This document shows, piece by piece, positions 26,633 through 36,742 of a stretch of 64,000 nucleotides of DNA. Within the stretch, counting starts at the first letter, position 1, and each line of letters begins with the position of its first letter. The DNA lies in NCBI RefSeq assembly GCF_001428505.1, contig NZ_LMHU01000009.1, forward strand, positions 62,001 through 126,000, given 5' to 3'. Below the pieces are notes generated by a model that did not search any database, had not been told where the DNA came from, and was given only the letters and a program-made list of their open reading frames with translations. The translations under genes and the position numbers were made by a program. This stretch comes from Terrabacter sp. Root181. Lineage in GTDB: Bacteria; Actinomycetota; Actinomycetes; Actinomycetales; Dermatophilaceae.

Positions 26633-27453
26633 CGCTCGGCGGGACCGGGCACCGCGACGCCGTCGGCGATGACCTCCGTCATGAACGCGATGAGGTCGCG
26701 GCGACGCCGGTCGGGGTCGGCGGCATACGTCGACGGGTCGTCGGGGCGCTCCCGCACCCGAAGGCCCTCCTCGACGATCTCGCGGTGGTGCGGGTAGGCC
26801 TCACGCGCCCACCGCCCGGCCCCGCTCTTGGACGTGGGCCGACCCGTCACGAGCAGGTGGACGAGCCGCGGCGCACCGAGGGCACCCCACTCGGCCGCCT
26901 GCGGCAACGACGCCTCCCGCGGGTGGTGCTCCATCGCCTCGAGCTGCGAGCGCCAGAACGTGTCGAGGTTCTCGCGGGTCGACGCGTGCAACGCGGCGTC
27001 GTCGCTCCAGATCATCAGGTCACGAAGGTCCTTGCCGCGCAAAGTGATCCCGTGGTCACGCAGCTCGCGCCACGTGATGTGCTTGACATCGCAGTGCGTG
27101 CCGACGTCGAACCACTGGTGCAGCACGCCGGGTCCGTCGGGCACGACGTCGGGACTGCCCGCCAGGTCGTCGGCCGTGACGTAGAAGCCGTCGTGGTGCG
27201 GCTCCGGCCACCGCTTGTCGATCTCGGCGTGGATCCCGCGCAGCGCGTCGGTCTCGACCTGCGTGGGACGCCTGCTGGTGACCGCGACGAAGTCGATGTC
27301 GCTGCCGCCGTGGAACTCCCCGTCGAAACCGAGCGAGCCGTGCAGGTAGAGCCCGTCGACCAGCCCCGGCACGCGCTCGTCGAGGAGCGCGAGGTGCGAG
27401 CCGCACACGTCGCGGACGACGTCGGGCAGCTCGTCGCGGGTCGGGACGCCCAC
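26629..27453 (-). CDS. Nucleotidyltransferase, aminoglycoside-adenylyltransferase-like
   Basis: 274 residues. The nucleotidyltransferase core LYLHGSLGFDGEFHGGSDIDFVAV gives the GS-x(n)-DxD metal and nucleotide site; a C-terminal helical DUF4111-like domain follows. It resembles AadA-type aminoglycoside adenylyltransferases in layout, but drug modification is not established. GTG at 27451. It ends in a GTGA overlap with the acetyltransferase gene and starts six bases after the aminopeptidase N stop, so the three may be co-transcribed. Confidence 0.7.
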   Translation of the reverse strand: MGVPTRDELPDVVRDVCGSHLALLDERVPGLVDGLYLHGSLGFDGEFHGGSDIDFVAVTSRRPTQVETDALRGIHAEIDKRWPEPHHDGFYVTADDLAGSPDVVPDGPGVLHQWFDVGTHCDVKHITWRELRDHGITLRGKDLRDLMIWSDDAALHASTRENLDTFWRSQLEAMEHHPREASLPQAAEWGALGAPRLVHLLVTGRPTSKSGAGRWAREAYPHHREIVEEGLRVRERPDDPSTYAADPDRRRRDLIAFMTEVIADGVAVPGPAER

Positions 27454-27458
27454 CGCCG

Positions 27459-29957
27459 TCAGACGGCCGCGCCGAACGTCGCCCGCGACGCGAGGGCCTC
27501 GCGCAGCTCGGCGTCGGCATCGACGAGGGAGCGGTGGACCGCCGGGGTGAGGTCGTCGCGCTCGATGGTCTCGGCACTGAGCCGGGCCGTCTCGTCGGCG
27601 AAGACCCGCGGGAAGGCGACGAGGACGACGCGAGACAGGGCGTCCTCACCCACCCAGGCCGACATCGCCGGCACATCGGTGAAGTAGCGCGGCACGTAGT
27701 CGGCGACGAGCGAGTCGTCGGGCGCGACCCAGAAGCCGCGGGCCAGGTGCACCATCTCGTAGTTGGAGCGCCCCTGGCGGCCGGTCAGCTGCTCCCACGC
27801 CCAGGCCTTGGCCTCCGCGTCGGGCAGGCTGGCCCGGCACATGAGCGCGTTGAGGCCGCCCTGGAGGGTGTCGTCCTTGGCACGGAACGCCTCGACCTCG
27901 GCGACACCGACGAGCCCGCGCGCCGCGAGGTTGCGCACGACGATCCAGCGGAAGTCGCCGTCGTCCTCGAGGCCGGCCGGCAGGCCCTGCCCGTCGGCCC
28001 AGGCGCGCAGCAGCGCCTCGTCGTCGCTCGTGCCGGCGACGAGACGCGCCGCGGCCAGCGACTCCGTCGTGCCGGCGGTGGCGCGCTCGAGGAGCCCGGC
28101 TGCGGCCCGGTTGAGGCGGGCTGTCGCCGCCTCCTGCGACGCGCGCGGCACGAAGTAGGGCACGATCCGGTGCTCGGCGTAGGCCGCCACCCGGGTGAGG
28201 ATCGAGGAGTTCGTCTCGCGGGGCCACGCGGCGTCGAAGACGTCGAGGAAGGCCTCCGGTGACACCGTGGAGCCGTGCACGCCGTCGATGAGGGCGGACC
28301 ACACGACCGCGCGGGCCTGCTCGTCGGGGATCTGCCCGAGCTGGGACGGCAGCGCGGCCACCGTCGAGTCGGAGAGGCGTACGTGCGCCCACGTCAGGTC
28401 GGACGCGTTCGGCACGACGACGGCGGGCTCCGGGGTGCCCTCGAGCTCGCCGAGGCTCGTCTCGGGTCCGGTGACGGTCACCCGGACGCGCCCGAGCTCG
28501 CGCCCGTCGGTCCACCCCGCGATGTCGAAGGCGTGGGGCCGGTCCGCCGGTCGGTCGGCCGGCGCCTCGCGGTGCACCACCGCGGACTCGACGACGCCCG
28601 CCTGCTCCTCGACCTCGACCGAGATCGTGTCGCGGTCGGCCGTGAGCAGCCAGGCCCGCGACCAGGACTCGAGGTCCTTGCCGCTCGCCGTCTCGATGGC
28701 GGCGAGGAAGTCGGCGAGGGTGCCGTTCCCGTAGGACTTGTCGGTCAGGTAGGCGCGCACGCCGGCGATGAACTCGTCGTCGCCGACGTACGCGATGAGC
28801 TGGCGCAGCGTGGCGGCGCCCTTGGCGTACGAGATGCCGTCGAAGTTCTGCAGCGCGCTCTGCGCGTCGAGCGCCTCCACGCCGGCGACCGGGTGGGTCG
28901 ACGGGGAGCGCTCGGCGCCGTAGCCCCACACCTTGCGCACGATCGAGGAGTCGACCCAGGCGTCGGTGTAGTCGGTGGCGTCGACGAGGCACCGGTGCGA
29001 CATGTACTCGGCGAACGACTCGTTGAGCCAGAGGTCGTCCCACCACTTCATCGTCACGATGTCGCCGAACCACATGTGCGACATCTCGTGGCTGACCGTG
29101 TTGGCCCGCGTCAGCAGCTCGTCGCGCGTCGCGGCGCCCCGGTAGAGGTACTGGTCGCGGAAGGTCACGCAGCCGGGGTTCTCCATCGCGCCGGCGTTGA
29201 ACTCCGGCACGAAGACCTGGTGGTACTCCCCGAAGGGGTAGCGGATGCCGAAGAGACCGTGGAAGTAGTCGAACGACCGCTTCGTCACGTCGAACAGCTC
29301 GGCGGCGTGTCGCTCGAGCGGCTCGCGGAGCGAGGCCCGTGCGTGGATGCCCAGCGGTATGCCGTCGTGCTCGTCGTGGACGGAGACGTAGGGTCCGGCG
29401 CACACCGTCACGAAGTACGTCGCGAGCGGCTTCGTCGTCGCGAGGGTCCAGGTGCCGGCGCCCTCCTGCGAGGCGGCGCCGTTGCCGATGACGGTCCAGT
29501 CGAGCGGCGTGTGGACCGTGACGTCGTAGGGCGCCTTGAGGTCGGGCTGGTCGAAGCACGCGTAGACGCTCGGGGCGGCGTCGAGGAAGAGGTGGCCGTA
29601 GACGTAGTCGAGGTCGTCGGCGGGGTCCGTGGCCCGGTGCAGACCCTGTCCGTCGTGGCTGTAGGCCATCGTCGCGGCGACGACGAGCTCGTTGTCGGCG
29701 GCGAGGCTCGGGAGCGCGAGGCGTCCGTCGACGACGTCGGCCGGGTCGAGCGGGGCACCGTTGAGCGAGATCGTCTCGACGGAGCGCGCCTTGAGGTCGA
29801 CCCAGGAGCCGACCCCGGGCTCGGCGCACGAGAACCGGACCCGGGTGCGCGAGCCGAAGACCTCCGCGCCCTGGTCGAGGTCGAGCTCGACGGCATACGA
29901 CGTGACGGTGATCAGCGAGGATCGCTCGCGGGCTTCGGCCAGGGTGAGACTGCGCAT
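27459..29957 (-). CDS. pepN: Aminopeptidase N (M1 family)
   Basis: Zinc aminopeptidase removing N-terminal residues from peptides in the cytoplasm. 832 residues, normal for the actinobacterial form. GAMEN exopeptidase motif at 256-260, zinc site HEMSH at 290-294 with the third ligand Glu313 (LNESFAEY), and the catalytic-tyrosine region in GISYAKGAATLRQL. The ERAP1-like helical C-terminal domain fills the last 400 residues. The ATG at 29957 has no strong ribosome site. Confidence 0.93.
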   Translation of the reverse strand: MRSLTLAEARERSSLITVTSYAVELDLDQGAEVFGSRTRVRFSCAEPGVGSWVDLKARSVETISLNGAPLDPADVVDGRLALPSLAADNELVVAATMAYSHDGQGLHRATDPADDLDYVYGHLFLDAAPSVYACFDQPDLKAPYDVTVHTPLDWTVIGNGAASQEGAGTWTLATTKPLATYFVTVCAGPYVSVHDEHDGIPLGIHARASLREPLERHAAELFDVTKRSFDYFHGLFGIRYPFGEYHQVFVPEFNAGAMENPGCVTFRDQYLYRGAATRDELLTRANTVSHEMSHMWFGDIVTMKWWDDLWLNESFAEYMSHRCLVDATDYTDAWVDSSIVRKVWGYGAERSPSTHPVAGVEALDAQSALQNFDGISYAKGAATLRQLIAYVGDDEFIAGVRAYLTDKSYGNGTLADFLAAIETASGKDLESWSRAWLLTADRDTISVEVEEQAGVVESAVVHREAPADRPADRPHAFDIAGWTDGRELGRVRVTVTGPETSLGELEGTPEPAVVVPNASDLTWAHVRLSDSTVAALPSQLGQIPDEQARAVVWSALIDGVHGSTVSPEAFLDVFDAAWPRETNSSILTRVAAYAEHRIVPYFVPRASQEAATARLNRAAAGLLERATAGTTESLAAARLVAGTSDDEALLRAWADGQGLPAGLEDDGDFRWIVVRNLAARGLVGVAEVEAFRAKDDTLQGGLNALMCRASLPDAEAKAWAWEQLTGRQGRSNYEMVHLARGFWVAPDDSLVADYVPRYFTDVPAMSAWVGEDALSRVVLVAFPRVFADETARLSAETIERDDLTPAVHRSLVDADAELREALASRATFGAAV

Positions 29958-30027
29958 AGGGGCGAGCCTGCCAGATGGAGCCGCTCGCCGTCGCTCGGGT
30001 TGCCCTCGGCGCGACGGACGGCCGGGA

Positions 30028-30903
30028 TCAGCGGTGGAGCGGGCCGCCCGCCATGCTCTCGAGACGAGCGATGCGCTGGTCCATCGGCGGGTGCGTCGAC
30101 AGGAACCGGGTGACGTCCTGAGCCCGGAAGGGGCTCGCGATCATCATGTGGCTGGCGTTGACGATGTCCTGCGACGGGGCCAGCGGCGCGCGAGCGACGC
30201 CGGCCTCGAGCTTGCGCAGGGCCGAGGCCAGGGCGAGGGGGTCGCCCGTCAGCTTCGCGCCGTCCTCGTCGGCGTCGTACTCGCGGGTGCGGCTGATGGC
30301 CATCTGGATCATCATCGCGGCGAGCGGCGCGAGCAGGCTCATCGCGAGCAGCGCGAAGGGGTTGGGCCGGTCCTCGTCGGAGCCGCCGCCACCGAAGATG
30401 CTCGTGAACATGAGCATCTGGCCGATCGAGGTGATGACTCCGGCGACCGCAGCGGCGACCGAGCTCGTCAGGATGTCGCGGTTGTAGACGTGCATGAGCT
30501 CGTGGCCGAGGACGCCCCGCAGCTCTCGCTCGTCGAGCAGGCCGAGGATGCCCTCGGTGCAGCAGACGGCGGCGTTCTGCGGGTTGCGACCGGTCGCGAA
30601 GGCGTTGGGCGCCTGGGTGGGGCTGATGTAGAGGCGTGGCATCGGCTTGCCGGCGGCCGTGGAGAGCTCGCGCACGATGCGGTACATGACGGGCGCCTGG
30701 GCCTCGGAGACCGGGTAGGCGTGCATGGCGCGGATGGCGAGCTTGTCGCTGTTCCAGTAGCCGTAGAAGGTCATCGCGACACCCATGAGGGCGAAGAGCC
30801 AGATGAAGCGCCCGCCACCGACGAGCGCGCCGATCCCGAGCAGGAGGGCCCAGATGCCGCCGAAGAGGGCGGCGGTCTTGAGCCCGTTGAAGTGGTTGTG
30901 CAT
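30028..30903 (-). CDS. htpX: HtpX membrane metalloprotease (M48)
   Basis: Membrane quality-control protease. 291 residues starting [13 protein letters not shown], the standard actinobacterial HtpX N-terminus; an ATG at 30996 would add 31 unusual residues. Two N-terminal helices (about 11-48), catalytic HELMH at 134-138 facing the cytoplasm, two further helices (about 145-215), and the third zinc ligand in [12 protein letters not shown]. The ATG at 30903 has no ribosome site, so it may be leaderless. It flanks the second nuo operon, as I recall for Streptomyces too. Confidence 0.9.
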   Translation of the reverse strand: MHNHFNGLKTAALFGGIWALLLGIGALVGGGRFIWLFALMGVAMTFYGYWNSDKLAIRAMHAYPVSEAQAPVMYRIVRELSTAAGKPMPRLYISPTQAPNAFATGRNPQNAAVCCTEGILGLLDERELRGVLGHELMHVYNRDILTSSVAAAVAGVITSIGQMLMFTSIFGGGGSDEDRPNPFALLAMSLLAPLAAMMIQMAISRTREYDADEDGAKLTGDPLALASALRKLEAGVARAPLAPSQDIVNASHMMIASPFRAQDVTRFLSTHPPMDQRIARLESMAGGPLHR

Positions 30904-31029
30904 GTCGGGTGAACGACCGGCCCGCAACGCGTGTTCCCACTGAGAGATCGCTGGGAGCCCACTGGACGCACTCTCGGCATCTTCTGTGACCCACATCTCG
31001 CGGCCGACCCGGTTGAAGCGGCAACTTGT

Positions 31030-31048
31030 CTACTACACGCGGTAGTAG
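31030..31048. promoter_or_regulatory. 7-bp inverted repeat operator in the htpX/membrane-protein divergent spacer
   Basis: CTACTAC (31030-31036) and GTAGTAG (31042-31048) with five bases between. The TACTAC/GTAGTA core resembles BlaI/MecI-family operators, as I remember them. It lies 48 bases before the plus-strand start at 31096 and about 127 bases before htpX. Confidence 0.5.
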
Positions 31049-31095
31049 TTTGGCGGTGTTGGGGAACCCGACATCCCATCCGATGAAAGAAGCGA

Positions 31096-31698
31096 ATGAT
31101 GCGCAAGACACTCGACCGGTTGATCTCGTGGACGGGCCTCGTCATGGCCGTCGTGCTGGCCGTGGCCGGCGCGCTGCTGATCTACGCGAGCAGCTTCGTG
31201 GCCGACAACGTCAAGGAGCAGCTGAGCCAGCAGAACATCACGATGCCGGTGGCCGCCGCGCTCGAGACCCAGGACCAGAAGGACGCGCTGCTGCAGTACG
31301 CCGGCCAGACGATGGAGAACGGCGCCCAGGCCAAGGCCTTCGCCGACCACTACATCCTCGTGCACATGAACACCCAGTCGAACAACAAGACCTACTCCGA
31401 GGTCTCGGGTGAGTACCTCAAGGCCGTCAAGGACCCCAACGCGGACCCGGCCCAGGTCAAGGCGCTCGGCGACCTGCGCCAGAGCCTCTTCATGGGCAAC
31501 ACCCTGCGCGGCCTCCTGCTCAACGCCTACGCCTTCGGCACGATGGGCACGATCGCCCTCTACGCCGGCATCGCCTCCCTCATCGGCGCGACCATCCTGC
31601 TCGTGCTCTCGCTGCTCGGCCTGCGCCACGCCAAGACTGCCGAGGACGTGAGCGCCCAGCCCGCCCCGGAGACCCCGATGGTGCCCCAGACCGTCTGA
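31096..31698 (+). CDS. Two-helix membrane protein of unknown function
   Basis: 200 residues (199 if the second of two adjacent ATGs is used). TM1 about 11-32, an extracytoplasmic loop of about 110 residues rich in Gln/Asn/Asp with no cysteines, then a second hydrophobic region about 142-176 and a short Pro-rich tail. There is no recognised domain. It is divergent from htpX with a palindromic operator between, and converges on nuoN. It may be a substrate, partner or co-regulated envelope protein of HtpX, an inference from position only. Confidence 0.65.
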   Translation: MMRKTLDRLISWTGLVMAVVLAVAGALLIYASSFVADNVKEQLSQQNITMPVAAALETQDQKDALLQYAGQTMENGAQAKAFADHYILVHMNTQSNNKTYSEVSGEYLKAVKDPNADPAQVKALGDLRQSLFMGNTLRGLLLNAYAFGTMGTIALYAGIASLIGATILLVLSLLGLRHAKTAEDVSAQPAPETPMVPQTV

Positions 31699-31713
31699 CC
31701 TCATCGTCCGTCC

Positions 31714-31754
31714 GACGACGACCCCGATCCCTCCGCGGGCTCGGGGTCGTCGTC
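31714..31754. terminator. Convergent terminator, perfect 14-bp stem
   Basis: GACGACGACCCCGA (31714-31727) pairs with TCGGGGTCGTCGTC (31741-31754). It closes both the membrane-protein gene and the second nuo operon; its left arm as read from nuoN overlaps the nuoN stop codon. Confidence 0.85.
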
Positions 31755-33336
31755 AGCCGAGGAGGCGCAGGAGCAGGTCGGGCTGGACGCTGACGACGAC
31801 GAGCACGGCCGAGGCGAGGACGAGCCCGGCCACCATGACCGGGCGTCGGCGCGCCACGGCGACGGGCGCAGCGGTAGGGGCAGTGCCTGCCGGGGCGCCG
31901 ACGGCCGCGGCAGGAGCGGTGATCACCGCACGCAGCCAGCGCAGGTAGACGGCGACGCCGATGACGGCGTTGACCGCGGCGACGACCGCGAGCCAGACCC
32001 AGCCCTCGGCGACGACGGGCCGCAGCGCCGTGATCTTGCCGACGAGGCCGATGACGCCGGGAGGGAGCCCCGCGAGCGACGTCAGCGCGAGGGCGAGGGC
32101 CCCGGCGCGCCACGGGCTGCGCTGCCACAGGCCCTCGTACGCGGCGATGGAGCGTCCCTGACCCGGCCGTTCGCGCACGGTGACCGCGACGACGGCGAAG
32201 GCGACGAGCGTCGCGACGACGTAGGTGAGCAGGTAGGTGGCGCTGGCGCCGACACCGAGCGCGGAGATGCTGACGAGCGGGAGCACGACCCAGCCGGCCT
32301 GCGCGACCGTCGACCACGCGAGCAGGCGCACGACGTCGTCCTGGCGCAGGGCCATGACGTTGCCGAGCGTCATGCTGAGCGACGCGAGCAGCGCGATCGA
32401 CAGCAGCGCAGGGGTCCCGAGGGCGGCGACCGCCCGGAGCACGACGAGCAGCGCCGCGAGCGCGGCGATCTTGGAGACCGTCGCGAGGAAGGTCGCGACG
32501 GGCACCGACGAGCCGGCGTACGCCGTGGGCGTCCACGCGTGGAAGGGCACGAGCGAGAGCTTGAAGCCGACACCGGCGACGACGAGGACCGTGGCGAGGG
32601 CGACGACCCCGCCCGAGACGGACGGGAAGACGACGGTCGTCGGGGCCCCCGGCGCCGCGGAGAACGCACCACCCGAGGCGAGCGCAGCGTCCGGGGTGAG
32701 GAACGGGCTGCCCGTCGCCGCGAACCACAGCGCCACACCCAGCACGAGCAGGGCGAAGGACACGAGGGACGTCACGAGCAGCTGCGTCGCTCCCGCGACC
32801 GCCGACCGCCGGCCCGAGAGGGCGACCAGCGCGATGACGGGCAGGGTCGCGAGCTCGAGGGCGACGAGCCAGGTGCCGACGTCGCGGCTGGCCGCGACGA
32901 CGACGGTGCCGGCCAGGGCGGCGAGGAGCAGCACGGCCTCGACCGGCTCGCGGGTGCAGTCGGCCGGACGACGACGGTGGGCACCCGGCCAGGCGAGGGC
33001 GATGCAGACGAGGGCGGAGACCGCCGCCGCCAGCTGGAGGGTGCCACCGAGGGCGTCGGCCTGCCAGAGGCACACCTGCGGCAGCCCGTCGACGGTCGGT
33101 GCCGTCCCGGCGAGCTCGCGGCCGGTCAGGCAGAACGTCTCGCGCGTCGACCCACCACCCAGCCCGAGCCCCGGCACGGTGGCGGCCGCGGACCCGAGGG
33201 CCGCCAGCCCGGCGATGGCGTAGGGCACGCGCCGCAGGCGCGGGTTGACGAGGTCGGCGACGAGCACGAGGACGAGACCCGCGACGGGCAGGAGCGCCGG
33301 GAGCAGGATCGCGTAGTCGATGGCGAGGCCCTTCAC
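31753..33336 (-). CDS. nuoN: Second complex I, antiporter-like subunit NuoN
   Basis: 527 residues, a Mrp-antiporter-like proton-channel subunit in the membrane arm. Hydrophobic throughout, about 14 helices; recognisable SLVPFHAWTPTAYAGSSVPVATFLATVSKIAA (helix 7-8 region with the conserved lysine). The GTG at 33336 overlaps the nuoM stop as GTGA. It is the last gene of the nuoABCHIJKLMN operon and ends at a strong hairpin. The sequence diverges clearly from the nuoN at 55822-57435, so this is an old second copy rather than a recent duplication. Confidence 0.88.
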   Translation of the reverse strand: MKGLAIDYAILLPALLPVAGLVLVLVADLVNPRLRRVPYAIAGLAALGSAAATVPGLGLGGGSTRETFCLTGRELAGTAPTVDGLPQVCLWQADALGGTLQLAAAVSALVCIALAWPGAHRRRPADCTREPVEAVLLLAALAGTVVVAASRDVGTWLVALELATLPVIALVALSGRRSAVAGATQLLVTSLVSFALLVLGVALWFAATGSPFLTPDAALASGGAFSAAPGAPTTVVFPSVSGGVVALATVLVVAGVGFKLSLVPFHAWTPTAYAGSSVPVATFLATVSKIAALAALLVVLRAVAALGTPALLSIALLASLSMTLGNVMALRQDDVVRLLAWSTVAQAGWVVLPLVSISALGVGASATYLLTYVVATLVAFAVVAVTVRERPGQGRSIAAYEGLWQRSPWRAGALALALTSLAGLPPGVIGLVGKITALRPVVAEGWVWLAVVAAVNAVIGVAVYLRWLRAVITAPAAAVGAPAGTAPTAAPVAVARRRPVMVAGLVLASAVLVVVSVQPDLLLRLLG

Positions 33337-34838
33337 GGCGACACCCCCAGACCGGAGAGCAGGCCCGTCGTCGCGGCGTCCGAGAGGCCGAGCAGCAGGC
33401 CCGGCAGGACCCCGAGGGTGACGATGACGACGACGAGCGTCATGACAACGGCCCAGCGGGCACCACGGGCGTCGGCCACCGGCTCTGCCGCGGCCCCCTC
33501 CGCGGCATCGCTGCCCTCGCCGGCCCAGACGATCCGGGCGACCCGGAGCGCATAGGCGGCCGCGAGTGCGAGGCCCACGGCGCCGAGCACGACGCACACG
33601 CGCAGCAGCGTGACGGGACGGTCGGGCGCGGGCGACCACGCGGCATACAACGCGAGGAACTCACCCCAGAAGCTCACGAGGCCCGGGAGCCCGAGGGCCG
33701 CGGCGAGACCCACGACGAGCACGAGCCCGAAGCGAGGAGCCTTGTCGCGCAGGGCGGCCCGCGCAACGTGCAGGTCGGACGACCCCCACTGCTCCTTGAG
33801 GTCGCCGACGACGAAGAAGAGCAGGGCCGCGACGACGCCGTGCGCGATGTTGCCGAAGAGTGCGGCCTGCAGGCCCGTCTCGCTGCCGGACGCGATGGCG
33901 AGGGCGACGAAGCCCATGTGTGCGACGGAGCTGTAGGCGATGAGGCGCTTGAGGTCGCGCTCGACGAGGCAGGCCAGGCCTCCCCAGAGGATCCCGACGA
34001 CGCCCAGCATGGCCAGGACCGGGCTCAGCTGCGCCACGCCTACGGGCACCGTGGCGACGGCGAGCCTGACGATGCCGTAGGTGCCCATCTTGAGCAGCAC
34101 CGCGGCGAGCAGCACCGAACCGGCGGTGGGAGCGATGGTGTGCGCCGAGGGCAGCCACGTGTGCAGCGGCCACAGGGGCACCTTGATCCCGAGGCCGAGC
34201 AGCAGGATCGCGGCGATCGCGACCTGCAGCGGGCGGGACAGGCCGACGCCGTGGCGCTCGGCGAGGACGGTGAGGTCGCTCGTGCCCTGGTGGTGGACGA
34301 GGAAGAGGATGCCGACGAGCATCAGCGTCGAGCCCAGCACCGTGAAGAGGACGAAGCGACCAGCGGCGTCGGCGCGCGTCTCGTCGGGCACGTGGTCGTC
34401 GCCGAACCGACGCACGAGCACCCACATCGGCACGAGGACGACCTCGAACGCGATGAAGAAGAGGATCGCGTCTCGCGCCATGAAGGTCGCGAGCGCCCCG
34501 GCCTCCACGAGCAGGATGCAGCCGAGGAAGGTCGAACCGGTGCCCCCCTTGGGGATCGGGCCCGACAGGGTGTGCGCCACGACGGCGACGGTCAGCAGGG
34601 CGGTGAGGAGCACGAGCGCGGCCGAGATGCCGTCCACGCCGAAGTGCCACCGAACGCCGAGCGAGCGGATCCACGGCACGTCGACCTCGTGGCGGCCCCA
34701 GACCACGACGACGGCGAGCACCGCCGTGACGACGGAGGACCCGAGCGCGATGCCGCGCTCGACCGTCGACTCGCCGGGGATCGCGATGAGCGCGATCGCC
34801 GCGAGCAGGGGCAGCAGGAGCATGAGGGTCAGCGCCAC
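33333..34838 (-). CDS. nuoM: Second complex I, antiporter-like subunit NuoM
   Basis: 501 residues, proton-channel subunit of the membrane arm. It carries the NuoM-type glutamate helix (ILFFIAFEVVLVPMWVLV), the GIKVPLWPLHTWLPSAHTIAPTAGSVLLAA block with its conserved lysine, and ERDLKRLIAYSSVAHMGFV. The GTG start at 34838 overlaps the nuoL end by ten bases; an ATG 15 bases further in is an alternative. NuoN follows with a GTGA overlap. Confidence 0.88.
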   Translation of the reverse strand: MALTLMLLLPLLAAIALIAIPGESTVERGIALGSSVVTAVLAVVVVWGRHEVDVPWIRSLGVRWHFGVDGISAALVLLTALLTVAVVAHTLSGPIPKGGTGSTFLGCILLVEAGALATFMARDAILFFIAFEVVLVPMWVLVRRFGDDHVPDETRADAAGRFVLFTVLGSTLMLVGILFLVHHQGTSDLTVLAERHGVGLSRPLQVAIAAILLLGLGIKVPLWPLHTWLPSAHTIAPTAGSVLLAAVLLKMGTYGIVRLAVATVPVGVAQLSPVLAMLGVVGILWGGLACLVERDLKRLIAYSSVAHMGFVALAIASGSETGLQAALFGNIAHGVVAALLFFVVGDLKEQWGSSDLHVARAALRDKAPRFGLVLVVGLAAALGLPGLVSFWGEFLALYAAWSPAPDRPVTLLRVCVVLGAVGLALAAAYALRVARIVWAGEGSDAAEGAAAEPVADARGARWAVVMTLVVVIVTLGVLPGLLLGLSDAATTGLLSGLGVSP

Positions 34839-36742
34839 GCGGCCACCCCCAGGACGGCGACGACCATGACGCCCACGAGCAGGCTGAGCAGGGACAGCGA
34901 GGGCACCGCTCGGTGGCCGCGCTCCCCCGCCCGACCGGCGGCGCGCGCGACGACCGCCGTCGCCCGCGGGTAGGCGTCGACGACGTCACGGTCGAGCGCG
35001 ACGACGAGACGCGCGACCGCGGTGACCGCCCGACCGAAGCCGACGTATGCCGTGTCGACGCCGAAGCCGCGCACCGCTGACTCCCGGACGCGGCCCGGGA
35101 CACGGTCGGCGACGTCGACCCGGCCGCGGTCGCTGAGGGACCACACGGCATACGCGGCGCCGGCGACGAGCAGGATGGACAGCAGGGCACTGAACAGCCC
35201 GATATGCACGCCCCCGCTGAAGCTCGTGAGGAAGAGGGTGCCGACGACGGTGAGCGCCGCGAGCACGGACACGACGAGCGCCGCCGACAGCGTGATGCCC
35301 GGGTGGCCGTGGGCGTGGACGCGCTCGACCTCGGCGTCGTCGGCGCTGTCTGCGGCGGTCACGACGGCGACGTCCTCCTCGGTGACGACGGCGGGATGCG
35401 GATCGGGCAGGTCGCCCGTCGCGGCCACCGGGGTGTCGAGGAGCAGCCAGGCGCGGGTGCAGTACGCGGCGGTGAGCACGACGGTGACGAAGAGCGCGAC
35501 GACGACGATCCAGGCCCGCGGGCCGCCTCCGCCCGTCGCACCCTCGAGCGCGGCGTCGATGACGGTGTCCTTGGTGAAGAAGCCGATGAGCGGCGGCACC
35601 CCGGCCAGGGCGGCGAGGCCGATCCCCATCGACCAGCGCAGGCCGCCCGTCGGCCGCAGCCGGCCGCGGAGGCCGGCGAGGGCCGTCGCGCCGGCGAGCA
35701 CCGCGAGCCAGCCGGCCCCGAGGAAGAGCAGCGCCTTGAAGAACGCGTGGCCGATGAGGTGCGAGATGCCGGCGCCGGGCCCGAGCTCGGCGGGTGCCGC
35801 GGCCAGCGCCGAGAGCATGATCGCGATCTGGCTCAGGGTCGAGTAGGCGAGCATCCGCTTGAGGTCGGTCTGCGCGAGCGCGAGCAGGGCGGCGTAGACC
35901 ATCGTCACGGCGGTGAGGACGGCGAGCAGCGTTCGGGCACCGTCGTGCCCGGCGTAGAGCGAGAAGAGGCGCGCGATGACGTAGGTGCCGGCCGCGACCA
36001 TCGTGGCCGCGTGGATGAGGGCCGATGCCGGCGTCGGGCCCTCCATCGCGTCGGGCAGCCAGTCGTGGAACGGCACGAGACCCGACTTGCCCGCGACGCC
36101 GATGACGACGCCGACGAGCCCGATCGTCAGCAGCGTGCCGTCGCCCGTCGCCGTGAGCACCGCCATGAGGTCGGTCGAGCGGGCCCGTGCCGAGAGGGCG
36201 ACGATGCCCACGACCATGGCGATGTCGGCGACCCGCGTGACGATGAACGCCTTGTAGGCCGCCCGGCGGGCCGCTGCACGCTCGCTGTCGTGGCCGATGA
36301 GCAGCCACGAGCACCAGCCCATGACCTCCCAGCCGACGAGCATGAGGACGAGGTCGCCCGACTGGACGAGGAGCAGCATGCCGGCCGCGAAGAGCGAGAC
36401 GGTCGCGGCGAACTGGCCGTAGCGCGGGTCGTCGCGGAGGTACCACACCGTGAAGACCTGGATGCAGACCACGACGAGCGCCACGACGAACGACACGAGT
36501 CCGGAGACACGGTCGGACAGCAGGTGCAGCGGGACCGAGAGATCACCCAGCGGGAGGCTGCCGATGGTGTCGATGTCGGCCGTCCGCGAGGGCGCGATCC
36601 ACTGGATGAGCCCGAGCATCGCGACGTAGGCAGAGACCGCGACGGCGACGGCTGCCGCCAGGGCGCGCTGGCGCCGCGCGAGCAGTCCCACCAGGGCGGC
36701 GAGCGCCGGGAGCAGGACGATCATCCGCACGATCCAGCTCAC
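34829..36742 (-). CDS. nuoL: Second complex I, antiporter-like subunit NuoL
   Basis: 637 residues, distal proton channel of the membrane arm. It contains [60 protein letters not shown] and the C-terminal extra helices. Histidine-rich and acidic residues lie in a cytoplasmic-looking loop (HAHGHPG, about 485). The GTG at 36742 overlaps the nuoK stop as GTGA. It lacks nothing needed for a pump subunit by eye. Confidence 0.88.
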   Translation of the reverse strand: MSWIVRMIVLLPALAALVGLLARRQRALAAAVAVAVSAYVAMLGLIQWIAPSRTADIDTIGSLPLGDLSVPLHLLSDRVSGLVSFVVALVVVCIQVFTVWYLRDDPRYGQFAATVSLFAAGMLLLVQSGDLVLMLVGWEVMGWCSWLLIGHDSERAAARRAAYKAFIVTRVADIAMVVGIVALSARARSTDLMAVLTATGDGTLLTIGLVGVVIGVAGKSGLVPFHDWLPDAMEGPTPASALIHAATMVAAGTYVIARLFSLYAGHDGARTLLAVLTAVTMVYAALLALAQTDLKRMLAYSTLSQIAIMLSALAAAPAELGPGAGISHLIGHAFFKALLFLGAGWLAVLAGATALAGLRGRLRPTGGLRWSMGIGLAALAGVPPLIGFFTKDTVIDAALEGATGGGGPRAWIVVVALFVTVVLTAAYCTRAWLLLDTPVAATGDLPDPHPAVVTEEDVAVVTAADSADDAEVERVHAHGHPGITLSAALVVSVLAALTVVGTLFLTSFSGGVHIGLFSALLSILLVAGAAYAVWSLSDRGRVDVADRVPGRVRESAVRGFGVDTAYVGFGRAVTAVARLVVALDRDVVDAYPRATAVVARAAGRAGERGHRAVPSLSLLSLLVGVMVVAVLGVAAWR

